From NCBI GenBank assembly GCA_022510615.1, contig JAFLTC010000009.1, positions 1 through 64,000 of the forward strand: a stretch of 64,000 bases of DNA, written 5' to 3'. Under the pieces are notes generated by a model. It made no database searches. It was not told where the DNA came from and was given only the letters and a program-made list of their open reading frames with translations. The position numbers were made by a program, and so were the translations under genes. Positions 44,747 to 54,413 of this stretch are shown here, one piece after another (the stretch's first letter is position 1; each line of letters starts with the position of its first letter). This stretch comes from Lachnospiraceae bacterium. Lineage in GTDB: Bacteria; Bacillota; Clostridia; Lachnospirales; Lachnospiraceae.

Positions 44747-46033
44747 TTGGGGCCCAGTGACGCGATAAGCATAACGACGCTTATTATTTTATTATTTTTA
44801 TCCGCCTTTTTCTCTTCTGCGGAAACAGCATTGACTACGGTAAATAAAATCCGTATGCGTTCCTTGGCAGAAGAAAAGAATAAACGTGCAAAACGAGTGC
44901 TCTCGTTAATTGAGCATCCTACGAAGATGCTCAGTGCTATTTTAATCTGCAATAATATTGTAAATCTATCTGCTTCCTCTATTACAACAACCTATGCCTT
45001 TTCCATTTGCCGTAGGTTAGGATTCGAGGAAAGCACAAGCCTTGCTGCCGGTATCGCTACCGGTATCCTTACTATTCTCATTTTGATATTCGGAGAAATT
45101 ACCCCGAAAAACCTGGCAACAATAAATTCCGAAAAAATGTCACTGATGTATGCCGATGTTATAACCTTTATAACAAAGCTGTTTACACCGGTTATTTTTA
45201 TTGTCAATCAGTTTGCCCGGTTTTTTCTCTTTCTTCTTCGCGTTGACATCTCCAAAAAGGACAATAGCATTACCGAAGATGAACTGCGTACCTTTGTGGA
45301 CGTCAGTCACGAGGAGGGTATCATTGAAAGCGAAGAACGCCAGATGATAACAAATATTGTTGATTTCGGGGACTCTCTGGCTAAGGATGTTATGGTTCCC
45401 CGTATGGATATTGCCATGGTCCGCTCCGATATTACCTATGACGAGCTGATGGCGGAGTTTACAGAAAGTAAATATGCCCGTATGCCGGTTTACGAGGATA
45501 CCATTGACAATATCATTGGTATTATCAATCTGAAGGATATCGTATTTTACCAAGGCGATAGAAACTCACTGGATATTAAGTCCCTGATTCGGGATGCCTA
45601 TATGACCTACGAATACAAAAACATATCGGAACTATTTATGGAAATGCGTAAGGATTCCATTCCGATGACGATTGTTTTGGACGAATACGGCGCTTTGGCG
45701 GGACTCATTACCATGGAGGATTTGATTGAGGAAATTGTCGGAGAGCTTCGGGACGAATATGACGATGACGAAGAGGATGCAATCCAGAAAATTTCTGATA
45801 TGGAATATATCATACTGGGCTCTACTTCTTTAGATGACATTGATGATACTCTCGATCTTTCTCTGGAATCCGATGACTACGATTCCATAGCAGGACACGT
45901 CATTAACCTGTTACAGCACTTCCCTGAAGTGGATGAAACCGCAGAGGATGAATATGCCGTCTACACGGTTTTACAGGTAGACGGAAACCGCATAGACAAA
46001 CTTCGAATGGAACTGAAGCCGCAGCTTTATTAA
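44747..46033 (+). CDS. CNNM/CorC-type membrane protein (DUF21-CBS-CorC)
   Basis: 428 residues. Residues 1-190 form the DUF21 membrane domain (FLSAFFSSAETALTTVNKIR; a four-helix pattern). About 205-330 holds two CBS domains (VMVPRMDIAMV; VLDEYGALAGLITMEDL). The C-terminus is the CorC_HlyC domain (DDIDDTLDL...DEYAVYTVLQVDGNRI). The family is tied to Mg2+ and other cation export; the older hemolysin label is misleading. The start is TTG, with AGGAGATG upstream; both nearby ATGs lead to an early stop in another frame. Confidence 0.9.
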   Translation: MGPSDAISITTLIILLFLSAFFSSAETALTTVNKIRMRSLAEEKNKRAKRVLSLIEHPTKMLSAILICNNIVNLSASSITTTYAFSICRRLGFEESTSLAAGIATGILTILILIFGEITPKNLATINSEKMSLMYADVITFITKLFTPVIFIVNQFARFFLFLLRVDISKKDNSITEDELRTFVDVSHEEGIIESEERQMITNIVDFGDSLAKDVMVPRMDIAMVRSDITYDELMAEFTESKYARMPVYEDTIDNIIGIINLKDIVFYQGDRNSLDIKSLIRDAYMTYEYKNISELFMEMRKDSIPMTIVLDEYGALAGLITMEDLIEEIVGELRDEYDDDEEDAIQKISDMEYIILGSTSLDDIDDTLDLSLESDDYDSIAGHVINLLQHFPEVDETAEDEYAVYTVLQVDGNRIDKLRMELKPQLY

Positions 46034-46404
46034 TTGCCGCTCATGACTACCTGCCGCCGTATGGAAACACGCCTTATCCTTTGATTTGGCAGCCGGTACT
46101 CTCCAATGGCCTCAATATCCATTTTCCCGGTTTCGTAATCCATTTGGTGGATCCGTACTGTCAAATCAATATCTGCCTGTATCTTTTGCATCATTGCCTG
46201 TAAAAATGCGGCGATCATCTCATTTCTGTTATGAATTCCATAACTGTTTTTTTCCATGACCTCTGACATCGTTTGTGACATGGCGGTAGACAGGGCATCG
46301 GCAATTTCCTCCCGGTAAACAGATTCTGTATTAATCGTTGTCTGTATCATAATGACAAATAAAATCGAGCTGAGTCCGATGACAGAAACAATTACGGTTC
46401 TCAT
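46030..46404 (-). CDS. Membrane-anchored protein of the Tad-like locus
   Basis: About 124 residues from the ATG at 46404 (AGGAAAG upstream). One N-terminal membrane segment (VIVSVIGLSSILFVIMIQTT) is followed by a helical stretch and short beta strands, with a single outward domain. It is the last gene of the pilus-type operon and may be a minor pilin-like or TadE-like subunit. I do not recognise a named family. Its stop meets the convergent CorC-type gene with a 4-base overlap. Confidence 0.55.
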   Translation of the reverse strand: MRTVIVSVIGLSSILFVIMIQTTINTESVYREEIADALSTAMSQTMSEVMEKNSYGIHNRNEMIAAFLQAMMQKIQADIDLTVRIHQMDYETGKMDIEAIGEYRLPNQRIRRVSIRRQVVMSGN

Positions 46405-46417
46405 TGGTACTTTCCTC

Positions 46418-46753
46418 CTATCTGGCATATCCCTCGATGCGATATTGCTTTGTTTTCTGAATAATGGGAAAGGTAAAGGAAAAAGACAACCTCACTTTGG
46501 CATCCCTTGTTTGTTCCCGGGACCCTCTCTCTACAAGTAGTTGATACCCGTTTTTTTCTGCCCTTTCCATACATTCTGTAACAACCTTCTCATCCATATA
46601 ACCATCCTCCAATCTTTGTATCACACTGCCAAAAAACATTTTGGCACTGCTGTACTGAATATTCTGGGACACATAGGTAACCCCGGTCCACATGAGAATG
46701 AACAACAGTAACAGCAATATAAAATGACTTAATATGCCTCGTATATGTATCAT
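46418..46753 (-). CDS. Small membrane-anchored protein of the Tad-like locus
   Basis: 111 residues with one N-terminal hydrophobic segment (FILLLLLFILMWTGVTYVSQ) and an extracytoplasmic part. This is the shape of TadE/TadF-type minor pseudopilins. The start overlaps the stop of the upstream gene by 4 bases. The family is not recognised; the role is inferred from context. Confidence 0.55.
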   Translation of the reverse strand: MIHIRGILSHFILLLLLFILMWTGVTYVSQNIQYSSAKMFFGSVIQRLEDGYMDEKVVTECMERAEKNGYQLLVERGSREQTRDAKVRLSFSFTFPIIQKTKQYRIEGYAR

Positions 46754-47178
46754 GTCTCCACCCTCCCATCCACAAGCACAGTTATCTTTTTCCTACTCTC
46801 CAGACCAGTTACCGGACTCTTTACTACAATTTCAAGTTCATACTTTCCCGGCACCTTTGTATTCAATAATCTCTTTAGTTCTCTGCCATCGGTATCATAA
46901 ATATGGATATCCTTGGATAAATCCTGTCCGTTTTCCTCCCATGCCGCCGCCAGTCTCCCCACTGCTATTTTTTCCCCCTGCATGACCCGCTGGTTTAGCG
47001 CCATAATGACCGGCCTTGGTTTTTCTGCAATTTTTTCAGAAAAACCGACACTCTTCCCATCCTCGGGAATGCCAAAGGATTTCCATTCCCGGAAAAATAA
47101 CAGAGACATTGCAGAAAGTACCAATAGAACTGCCAGTATCACAATACTTTCTCTGCCATACACTTTAAAAAAAGCCAT
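46750..47178 (-). CDS. Membrane-anchored protein of the Tad-like locus
   Basis: About 142 residues. The ATG at 47178 has GGGAGG 5 bases upstream, inside the end of the preceding small gene. One membrane segment (IVILAVLLVLSAMSLLFF) is followed by an outer domain with GKYELEIVVKSPVTGLESRKKITVLVDG, a beta-sandwich-like stretch. It is probably a pilus- or surface-linked accessory protein. No named family recognised. Confidence 0.55.
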   Translation of the reverse strand: MAFFKVYGRESIVILAVLLVLSAMSLLFFREWKSFGIPEDGKSVGFSEKIAEKPRPVIMALNQRVMQGEKIAVGRLAAAWEENGQDLSKDIHIYDTDGRELKRLLNTKVPGKYELEIVVKSPVTGLESRKKITVLVDGRVET

Positions 47179-47284
47179 TTGCACCTCCCACATAAATAAG
47201 AAGCTCCCTGAATATGCATAAAATCAACAATCCAAAAAGAATCAATCCCAGAATACCTCCGTATTCATCCAAAAGCCCTCTCAT
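47165..47284 (-). CDS. Flp-pilin-like small hydrophobic peptide (39 aa)
   Basis: The ATG at 47282-47284 follows GGAGG by 5 bases. The peptide starts MRGLLDEYGGILGLILFGLL and ends IYVGGANGFF. It has a short N-terminal part with Glu7 next to a hydrophobic helix, the shape of Flp/TadE-type pilins, and lies directly after the TadB-like gene. No classical prepilin cleavage site is evident, so it could also be a small membrane accessory. It overlaps the next gene by 14 bases. Confidence 0.55.
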   Translation of the reverse strand: MRGLLDEYGGILGLILFGLLILCIFRELLIYVGGANGFF

Positions 47285-47325
47285 TTTTACCTCCTTTCCT
47301 TACATCGTGCTAGAGCATAACGGTG

Positions 47326-48642
47326 CTAGAATATGGACTGATATCCCCGCAACAGCATCATAAGCAGCACTACCATATCCACTACTACCTTTCCACAGGC
47401 AAGGGTTAACGGAATTTGCTTTAGCAGTCCCATCCCCGCTATCTGGTTTTCCAGACGGTTTCTCTCGCATTTATCCATTACCAGATTATTCTGCTCCACA
47501 AGAAAGCGGACCTGCTTTCTTGTTTCCTGATATCCATTGGTATTAACAGAATACAAAATCTTCATCCCAGTCTGCACCTCCGATAGCTCCAGCTCCTGAA
47601 AAAAATCCGTAAAGGGTAATAAAGAGGCCGGACTTTCATACATATGATTCAGAAATTTCTTTACTTCTTCTCTGAAAATGCCCCTTACCTGCTGCAGAGA
47701 CTGGGATACGGCATGATACACACTTTTTTGCTGGAGATAAAGCGTTACCGACAACAACCAGTAGGGAAATTCCCTCTCCACCTCTGACCGGCATATTTTT
47801 TTAGCAAGATGGGCAAAAATGCCCGCCCCGTTATTACCGTCAGATGTTTTTTTCAGCCTCATATACTGTTGTATCAACTGCCTTTTTTCCTTTTTTTGCA
47901 AGTCATGTTTGGTATCCAGCCAACTCCCGGTCAGCTTATGCAGAATGAACACTTCCACGAAAAACAGCAGACTGATGATTAAGGCAGTCGATCCCTGATA
48001 GAGATAAGAACCGGTTAGATTCGGAAGAAAATCAAAGGGCACAAAAATTCTGGACACAAAACACATGAGAAGTGCCAAAAGTGCAGCCACTACGCTTTCT
48101 ACACGAATAGAATGCTTCTTTTGCTGGTATAATAAAACCCTTCGTTTCCACATTTGCAAATCCTGCAAAAGGATATCCAGTGCCTCTGCTGTCTCCCCGC
48201 CCATTTTATCCACACTGCACAAAAAATTGTGGAGTAAAATCAGACGCCGGCTATTGTACCCTTCGTTCATCTGCTGGAGAGTTTCCTGCACGATTTCTGC
48301 CCCCTCCACTCCCTCTCCGGTTTTTAGCATGTGAAGCATTTTTCCCAGAAGCTTTCCCATTTTACTTTTCTCCGGAAAAAGGGTCGCGCAATCCTCTAAC
48401 GCCAGCCTTATATTTCCCTCCCTTTTATAAGAACAGAGCATCTGCTCCATATAGGCGGTAAGCTCATAATACTCTTTCTTTGCCTGACTGTTTCGGCGCA
48501 GGCAATGCTCCAGCCAGGGAAGAAGAAGTATTCCTATTCCCCATACAACACCACACCCCGGCAAATATAATCCCAGCAGTTCATATGCACTGACAGCAAT
48601 TATAGTAAGTATCAAAATCTCCACCAACACTCTGCGTTTCAT
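47326..48642 (-). CDS. TadB/TadC-like inner-membrane platform protein
   Basis: About 438 residues. The ATG at 48642 has GGAGGG upstream and forms an ATGA overlap with the TadA stop. Two membrane segments occur near the N-terminus (ILILTIIAVSAYELLGLYL; VVWGIGILLLPWL), two more in the middle (VVAALLALLMCFVSRIFV; ALIISLLFFVEVFIL) and one at the end. The cytosolic part contains a T2SSF-like helical domain (DKMGGETAEALDILLQDL). It forms the platform on which the TadA ATPase acts in pilus assembly. Confidence 0.75.
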   Translation of the reverse strand: MKRRVLVEILILTIIAVSAYELLGLYLPGCGVVWGIGILLLPWLEHCLRRNSQAKKEYYELTAYMEQMLCSYKREGNIRLALEDCATLFPEKSKMGKLLGKMLHMLKTGEGVEGAEIVQETLQQMNEGYNSRRLILLHNFLCSVDKMGGETAEALDILLQDLQMWKRRVLLYQQKKHSIRVESVVAALLALLMCFVSRIFVPFDFLPNLTGSYLYQGSTALIISLLFFVEVFILHKLTGSWLDTKHDLQKKEKRQLIQQYMRLKKTSDGNNGAGIFAHLAKKICRSEVEREFPYWLLSVTLYLQQKSVYHAVSQSLQQVRGIFREEVKKFLNHMYESPASLLPFTDFFQELELSEVQTGMKILYSVNTNGYQETRKQVRFLVEQNNLVMDKCERNRLENQIAGMGLLKQIPLTLACGKVVVDMVVLLMMLLRGYQSIF

Positions 48643-49718
48643 TCTGCCCTCCATTCCAAAGCATCCGCTCCAAATAGTTCCCGGATTCCTGCCTTTTCAA
48701 ACTTTTTCTGAATATTTCCGCCCGGTTTCCGGGTGACCACCTTCCCATCCTCTACTAACATCGTGATTCGGTTCTCCATTTTCCGCCACTCCTTTCCAGA
48801 GCGGTCAAATAACGCTATCTGTTCTACATATCGCTTGTTCTGTCCCTCTTCGCTCATGTCATTCCGAATCAGAATTCCCACATCAAGAAAGCGGTACACA
48901 TCATTTTCAATGCGGTTTAAATCCACATTACCTCCCGCCATATTTTTCATGCGGTCCGGTATATTTCTTACATCATCCGTGTGCAGGGTAGTCAGTCCAT
49001 AGGTCCCTGTACTCAAAGATTCCAGAAGATATCTGACCTCCACAGACCGTGCCTCGGATAAAATAATCCACTGGGGGAGCTGTCGCAGACTGGCCTTAAT
49101 GGCATCCGTATAGGTAAAATTTTCAGCCACTTTCATTTCCACACAATCCTTATTCGGATTTATTTTCCGGTAATGTATTTCCAGTACATCTTCAATGGTA
49201 ATCACCCTCTCGGATGCCGGAATAAATTTTGTGAGATATTTTAAAAGCTCTGTCTTTCCCGCACCCGGAAGCCCACAGATAGCAATGGAACAATGCGCCT
49301 GAATACAGTGGAGCAAAAAATTACAGATTTCCTCACTACAGTATCCCTGTAACACCATTTCACCCTTATCCAAACGACGCAGCGCCGGTATTTTCCGCAG
49401 CGATATGGCGGCACCGGAAGCGGCCACACAACTGTGAACAATACTGATGCGAAGCTCTTCTGTTTCTATTTCCAAAACCGGGTGCATCCGGTTAAAGGTA
49501 ACACCGGATACATTTGCCATAAGAGAAATAAATCTCTCTACAAAGTCACCGGACAACACCTCCGGCGCCATATACCGACCTTTTTTCAAATCGTCTATCC
49601 AGAGTTGTCTTCCGTTCCAGTTTATATCCGTAACCTGTTCCGAAACTACATAGGGATATAACACCCCGTAGTCCTGCCGTTTCAGTAAATATTGCCTTTG
49701 GAAGTCACTGATTTCCAT
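48639..49718 (-). CDS. TadA/CpaF-type pilus assembly ATPase
   Basis: 359 residues of the VirB11/CpaF secretion ATPase family. An N-terminal domain (VTDINWNGRQLWID, VSGVTFNRMHPVLE) is followed by Walker A GLPGAGKTELL (near 155), an Asp box (VITIEDVLEIH), Walker B-like WIILSEARSVEVRYLLE and the His box TGTYGLTTLHTDD. It drives assembly or secretion of a Tad pilus. The start abuts the stop of the beta-helix gene. Confidence 0.9.
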   Translation of the reverse strand: MEISDFQRQYLLKRQDYGVLYPYVVSEQVTDINWNGRQLWIDDLKKGRYMAPEVLSGDFVERFISLMANVSGVTFNRMHPVLEIETEELRISIVHSCVAASGAAISLRKIPALRRLDKGEMVLQGYCSEEICNFLLHCIQAHCSIAICGLPGAGKTELLKYLTKFIPASERVITIEDVLEIHYRKINPNKDCVEMKVAENFTYTDAIKASLRQLPQWIILSEARSVEVRYLLESLSTGTYGLTTLHTDDVRNIPDRMKNMAGGNVDLNRIENDVYRFLDVGILIRNDMSEEGQNKRYVEQIALFDRSGKEWRKMENRITMLVEDGKVVTRKPGGNIQKKFEKAGIRELFGADALEWRAE

Positions 49719-51380
49719 CTATCCTCCCACCTTTCTTATATAGCAGCGTGAAAATTGGTTATAAAAACTCTGATTTGTTTCCGCTGAAAATGGATTCTCT
49801 TGCTGCCCCATAAAAGCTTTTGCTTTTTGAATATCGCTCCCACTAAAATACCATTCTTCATATGCCGTTTTTTCGCCACGATTGACCGGCAAAAAACGGA
49901 CATATCCACCTTCCTGATTCTCCTCCGTTCTCTCTCCCGGCACCAGCGTAACCGATATGGACACATGATTTTTTCTCCCCTTTACATCCATTGTCACCTC
50001 ATATCTTCCTGCACGATTGGCGGTCAATCCGTTCCACTGAATCTGTATCGCTTCTTTCCGCTTATCTACAGAATCCGTATCATCTTCCACCCGGATACCG
50101 GACAACAAAACCTCCCGCCACTTTTTTTCCGTATAGTTTTTCACTTCCCACTCAAACAAATACCTTGGAGCAGTCTTAATCTTAGGCGCTTTATGGGGAA
50201 GAACGAGGTTCCTTTGCTTCTTGCTTCCCTGCTCTTTCGTTTTTTGCCTTTCCGCCGACTTTTTTTGTTCCTCTGTCTTTTTCCTTTTCTCCACCTTTGC
50301 TATATATAATCCTTTTTGATTTTCCTGCAGAGAAAATCCCTTGTTTTCCTTCAACTGAAAGGCTGATTTTTTCCCCTTTATAACAAGATACCTCCCAGAC
50401 TGATAACGCTGTGGCTCCAGTATGATTTTCTGCTTCGGAGACAAGCCCCCAGTCACTTGTAAAACCGCTCCTTCTTGTAAATACACAGGATTCAAAATAT
50501 TTCCACCCGAAATTTTAAAGTTTGCCCCTTTTGCCGTATAAATTCCGGCATCCCTGGTGGATGCCCGGTTACCGGATATTGTTCCACCCGTTATCCGGCA
50601 GGTACCCTCGTTGTAAAGCATACCTCCGACACCACCATAGTCTGCCTGCTTCCCGGCATAGGAAACAGCACGGTTTTCTGTAAAATTACCTCCTTCTATT
50701 TTTAAGTTTCCGCGATTGCTGATAGCTCCGCCCCGTCCGTCAAAACCTTCTACTTTTCCCATTCCCTGTACCTGATTTTGAGATACCGTTCCTCCTGTTA
50801 TGACTGCTTTTCCACCGGCTTCAATGCATATTCCGGCACCGCCTGTCACATTTTTATTCCCGGAAATCTGACCGCCTCTCATCTCAAAGCTACCGTTTTT
50901 TAAAACCTTTACAGCACCTCCTCCATCTGTCGCTCTTTCGGTATTCCGGTTATCTCTTAATACGCTTTTCTTTTCCAGCACAAGCTTCCCCTGACCGACA
51001 TCAATAAGACGACCGAACACGCTTCCCCGTAAGGTCTTTTTGGCACCGCCGCCGGATACTACCGCATCCTGTATCGTCAGGGAAGCATTTTGGACAATAA
51101 AGAGACTACCTCCATATACCCGTCCCTTCCCGGATTCTCTCTCCAGAAGATGTCCGTTTCCCACAAGGACTTTTTCTCCTTTCACATAAATCGGTCCCGT
51201 CATACGGATACTCCGTTTCAATCCTATGACTCCCGTCCCCGGTTTTTCCAGTGCCTGTTTTAAAATCTGAAAATCTGATTTTGTCTTGACGGCAGATATG
51301 AGTTCCTCTCTCTCTGCCGTACCCAGACTAAAAAGAATAATTCCCATAATCAGAAAAAATGTTTTTCCTTTCCTCGTCAT
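49719..51380 (-). CDS. Secreted parallel beta-helix surface protein
   Basis: 553 residues. A short signal peptide (FFLIMGIILFSLGTA) is followed, near 90-330, by many beta-helix turns of the form GGGAVKVLKNGSFEMRGGQI and GGAISNRGNLKIEGGNFTEN. A Lys/Gln-rich linker (near 370-400) and a C-terminal domain of about 150 residues come next. Such proteins often act as adhesins or polysaccharide-binding proteins. It lies between the TadZ-like and TadA genes, so it may be displayed by or work with the pilus. The ATG (AAGGAG 8 bases upstream) lies 53 bases inside the TadZ-like gene. Confidence 0.7.
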   Translation of the reverse strand: MTRKGKTFFLIMGIILFSLGTAEREELISAVKTKSDFQILKQALEKPGTGVIGLKRSIRMTGPIYVKGEKVLVGNGHLLERESGKGRVYGGSLFIVQNASLTIQDAVVSGGGAKKTLRGSVFGRLIDVGQGKLVLEKKSVLRDNRNTERATDGGGAVKVLKNGSFEMRGGQISGNKNVTGGAGICIEAGGKAVITGGTVSQNQVQGMGKVEGFDGRGGAISNRGNLKIEGGNFTENRAVSYAGKQADYGGVGGMLYNEGTCRITGGTISGNRASTRDAGIYTAKGANFKISGGNILNPVYLQEGAVLQVTGGLSPKQKIILEPQRYQSGRYLVIKGKKSAFQLKENKGFSLQENQKGLYIAKVEKRKKTEEQKKSAERQKTKEQGSKKQRNLVLPHKAPKIKTAPRYLFEWEVKNYTEKKWREVLLSGIRVEDDTDSVDKRKEAIQIQWNGLTANRAGRYEVTMDVKGRKNHVSISVTLVPGERTEENQEGGYVRFLPVNRGEKTAYEEWYFSGSDIQKAKAFMGQQENPFSAETNQSFYNQFSRCYIRKVGG

Positions 51381-52206
51381 CTGCTATTCTCCTTCCCTCT
51401 ATACACTCCAACTGCCTGCGAAACAGCTCTACTGCCTCCTTTGCCGCTGCCATAAAAGGGTAATTTGCCTCCCCTTTTTCACAACTATAATTTTTTAGCA
51501 AAAAGGGAATTATCATACCCTCGGATATGGCATCCGAAAACTGAACATTATGGGGAATCGTACCAATTCTACTTCCCGGAATCCGGTACTGAGTCATAAT
51601 CGCTCCCTTGGTCAGTTCTGACCTCTCGTCATAATTCCCTATCAGATAAAAAGCTTTTTGACGGATGGAAGAATAATTCCGAAAAAAGTGATCTAACATC
51701 TGATTATTCTGACTTAAATTTACCACTACCAGATCCGCCTGCTGCAAAATTTTTCTTGAACTGACAAGGGGAGAGGCGGACGTGTCAACGAACACCATGT
51801 CTCCATAATGCTCCAGATAACGCATCGTGCGGATGCATTCTTTATTCATCTGGTATTCCAAAAAATCGGCGTATTTCACACCCTCCGAGGGAATATAAAA
51901 CAATCGTTTCCCCAGATAATCACTGACCAGACTGTAAAAGCTTTCTTTTGATAATTTTTCTCCCTGCTCTACCATTTGTAATAGTTTCCCAAGCCCTATC
52001 TCCACAGTATATCCCTTCGCTTCTTTTACAACTTGTTCGGAATTTCGGCTAAAAAATGTACTGCCAAGATTCATAATATTTTGATGATTTTCAAAGAGTA
52101 TCGTCCTCTCCTCCGGACGACTCAGCGCGGATAACACGCTGATACAAGCAAGATTACTTGTGACACATGATTTCCCCCTGACATTGCTCCAAAAAGCAAC
52201 TTTCAA
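51328..52206 (-). CDS. TadZ/CpaE-like ParA-family protein with degenerate P-loop
   Basis: About 292 residues. I chose the TTG at 52206, 7 bases after AAAGGAGG, because an ATG at 52251 lies in the promoter. It starts MKVAFWSNVRGKSCVTSNLA. The place of the ParA P-loop (KGGxGKT) reads NVRGKSCVTSN, so only part of the motif remains. FVDTSASPLVS and VVVNLSQNNQMLD match the later ParA motifs. Proteins of this kind place Tad pilus machinery in the cell. It is the first gene of the locus. Confidence 0.7.
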   Translation of the reverse strand: MKVAFWSNVRGKSCVTSNLACISVLSALSRPEERTILFENHQNIMNLGSTFFSRNSEQVVKEAKGYTVEIGLGKLLQMVEQGEKLSKESFYSLVSDYLGKRLFYIPSEGVKYADFLEYQMNKECIRTMRYLEHYGDMVFVDTSASPLVSSRKILQQADLVVVNLSQNNQMLDHFFRNYSSIRQKAFYLIGNYDERSELTKGAIMTQYRIPGSRIGTIPHNVQFSDAISEGMIIPFLLKNYSCEKGEANYPFMAAAKEAVELFRRQLECIEGRRIADDEERKNIFSDYGNYSF

Positions 52207-52246
52207 ATCAAAACCTCCTTTCCTCGTTTTCGGGTGGAATGGCTCT

Positions 52247-52275
52247 ATCATAACACTAGATTTTTCATTTGTAAA
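52247..52275 (-). promoter_or_regulatory. Promoter of the Tad-like locus
   Basis: On the minus strand TTTACA (52270-52275) and TATGAT (52247-52252) are spaced by 17 bases, about 40 bases before the TTG start. Upstream (about 52334-52367) is a TTTACG...CGTAAA hairpin of unknown role. Confidence 0.7.
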
Positions 52276-52385
52276 TTATAAAATAGTCACAAAAAGAAAG
52301 AGTAAATTTTGTAAAAAACAACGTTTTTTCAGCGTTTTACGCCACAACCACAGGGTTTTTGGACGTAAAGCGACAATGTACTAAA

Positions 52386-52424
52386 GAAAAAAATCTGCTT
52401 CCAGACAATATCCGAAAGCAGATT
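52386..52424 (-). terminator. Intrinsic terminator of the purine genes
   Basis: AATCTGCTT and AAGCAGATT arms (about 52392-52402 and 52413-52423) form a stem of about 10 bp with an 11-base loop. On the minus strand it is followed by a run of T (52386-52392). It follows the stop at 52465 by 40 bases. Confidence 0.75.
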
Positions 52425-52464
52425 ATAACTATCAATGCACAGATTGTGCTTTTAATCTGTAATT

Positions 52465-53643
52465 TTAGTGATGGAACAGCCGGATTCCGGTAAAGCACAT
52501 GGCAATACCGTGCTTGTTGCAGGCTTCAATCACTTCTCCGTCACGGATCGAGCCGCCCGGCTGGGCAATATATTTGACACCACTGCGGAAGGCACGCTCC
52601 ACATTATCACTAAATGGGAAGAACGCATCGGAGCCAAGGGTCACATCCTTTGCATATTCCTTCAGCCACGCCTCTTTTTCCTCCTTTGTAAATACAGGCG
52701 GTTTCTCCGTAAACACCTTTTCCCACTCACCATCGGCAAGCACGTCCATATAATCCTCACCGATATAAAGGTCAATGGCATTGTCACGGTTGGCACGCTT
52801 CATATCCTCCTTAAACGGCAGGTTTAATACTTGTGGGGACTGACGAAGCAGCCAGTTATCTGCCTTACTTCCCGCCAGTCTTGTGCAGTGGATACGGGAC
52901 TGCTGTCCGGCACCGATACCGATTGCCTGTCCGCCCTTTACATAGCATACGGAATTTGACTGGGTATATTTTAACGTAATCATGGCAATCGCCATATCAA
53001 TCTGGGCAAGTTCCGGAATCTCTTTGTTTTCTGTTACCACATTGCGAAAGAAATCCTTATCGATATTCAGCTCATTGCGTCCCTGCTCAAAGGTTATGCC
53101 ATATACTTCCTTATGCTCTATCGGCTCCGGCACATAGTCTGCATCAATCTGGATAATCGCATAGCTTCCCTTTTTCTTTTCCTTCAGGATTTCCAATGCC
53201 TCCGGCTCGTAGCCCGGAGCAATGATTCCGTCTGAGAATTCTCTTTTGATTACCTTTGCCGTAGAAACATCACAGACATCGGAAAGAGAAATGAAATCTC
53301 CATAGGAGGACATTCTATCCGCTCCTCTGGCTCTTGCATAGGCAGCCGCAAGAGGGGACAATTCTCCTAAATCATCGACCCAGTAAATCTTTGCCTCTAT
53401 TTCACTCAAAGGAAGACCTACCGCAGCACCGGCAGGGGATACATGTTTAAAAGAGGTGGCAGCCGGAAGTCCTGTCGCCTTCTTCAATTCCTTTACTAAC
53501 TGCCAGCCGTTCAGGGCATCCAAAAAGTTAATATATCCCGGCTTTCCATTCAGCACCTGTATTGGCAGTTCGCCCTCCTTCATATAAATTCTGGACGGCT
53601 TCTGATTTGGATTGCATCCATACTTCAATTCTAATTCTTTCAT
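52465..53643 (-). CDS. purH: AICAR transformylase (stand-alone PurH transformylase domain)
   Basis: 392 residues that correspond only to the AICAR formyltransferase half of bifunctional PurH. Seen are [51 protein letters not shown] with [17 protein letters not shown], and [13 protein letters not shown]. It adds a formyl group from 10-formyl-THF to AICAR to give FAICAR, the ninth step of IMP synthesis. The missing IMP cyclohydrolase step is provided by the gene just upstream (53681). Both lie behind a ZTP riboswitch. Confidence 0.93.
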   Translation of the reverse strand: MKELELKYGCNPNQKPSRIYMKEGELPIQVLNGKPGYINFLDALNGWQLVKELKKATGLPAATSFKHVSPAGAAVGLPLSEIEAKIYWVDDLGELSPLAAAYARARGADRMSSYGDFISLSDVCDVSTAKVIKREFSDGIIAPGYEPEALEILKEKKKGSYAIIQIDADYVPEPIEHKEVYGITFEQGRNELNIDKDFFRNVVTENKEIPELAQIDMAIAMITLKYTQSNSVCYVKGGQAIGIGAGQQSRIHCTRLAGSKADNWLLRQSPQVLNLPFKEDMKRANRDNAIDLYIGEDYMDVLADGEWEKVFTEKPPVFTKEEKEAWLKEYAKDVTLGSDAFFPFSDNVERAFRSGVKYIAQPGGSIRDGEVIEACNKHGIAMCFTGIRLFHH

Positions 53644-53680
53644 GGTTTTCCTCCATTCTACTTGTGTCGTATCATTCCTT

Positions 53681-54388
53681 TTATTGATTTTTATTTACTA
53701 TTTTAGATTGATATTTACCGGTTTCAATATCTATGTAGCGAACAAACAAGGAAACCTTATTGTCCTCATTCAGACTGTTCCAGAGCATATCGGTAAATGC
53801 CTCCATATCATCTGATATTTCTACCAGCTTCGGTTCTCCCTCAAAGCTTGGAAGCGGCTCCCCGTCACATTGATAGGTGTGAATGAAATGTCCCTCTCCC
53901 GCCACCGGATTGCTGTAGGCAAAGGTAAAGCGGTTGCAGGCATCCGGATTACCGTTATTGCTTTTCAAAATGGACATGGCATAATTATATACACCATTTT
54001 CCACATGCATAATACCGGAAATTCTTGGCGTATAATTCGGTGCGTCCGGCTCAAACTCTCTGGTACGCAGTGCCTGTTCAAAGGTCTGCTGCTTGTCCAT
54101 CAGTTCATAAATGGTGTCGGTCTGGTCGCCGTTTGTCACAATTGTTTTGTTTCCCAGCACACGGACCGGCGCGTAAATAATCAGACTTGGGTCACTGAGC
54201 TTTGAAGCGTCAAAAGCCTGGGTACGGATTCCCTCGCCATCTTCCACAAAGACACGGTTGCGGCTGTTCTCGCTTCGTCCCATAATAAAATAAGCGGTTA
54301 CGGCGTATTTTCCGTTAGGAGATTTTCCAATAATAATGCCCCGTCCCGGATACGCATTGTTTTTTAACTCATTTTCCAGTGAAATCAT
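53681..54388 (-). CDS. purO: Archaeal-type IMP cyclohydrolase (PurO-like)
   Basis: About 235 residues of the IMP_cyclohyd family: [44 protein letters not shown] and [11 protein letters not shown]. It closes FAICAR to IMP, the last step of the pathway. The ATG at 54388 has GGAGGG upstream; an ATG five codons earlier has none. This family replaces the PurH cyclohydrolase domain in archaea and some Firmicutes. It is 37 bases upstream of the transformylase gene in one operon. Confidence 0.9.
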   Translation of the reverse strand: MISLENELKNNAYPGRGIIIGKSPNGKYAVTAYFIMGRSENSRNRVFVEDGEGIRTQAFDASKLSDPSLIIYAPVRVLGNKTIVTNGDQTDTIYELMDKQQTFEQALRTREFEPDAPNYTPRISGIMHVENGVYNYAMSILKSNNGNPDACNRFTFAYSNPVAGEGHFIHTYQCDGEPLPSFEGEPKLVEISDDMEAFTDMLWNSLNEDNKVSLFVRYIDIETGKYQSKIVNKNQ

Positions 54389-54413
54389 TTTGTTTCCCTC
54401 CATTCTGAATTTT

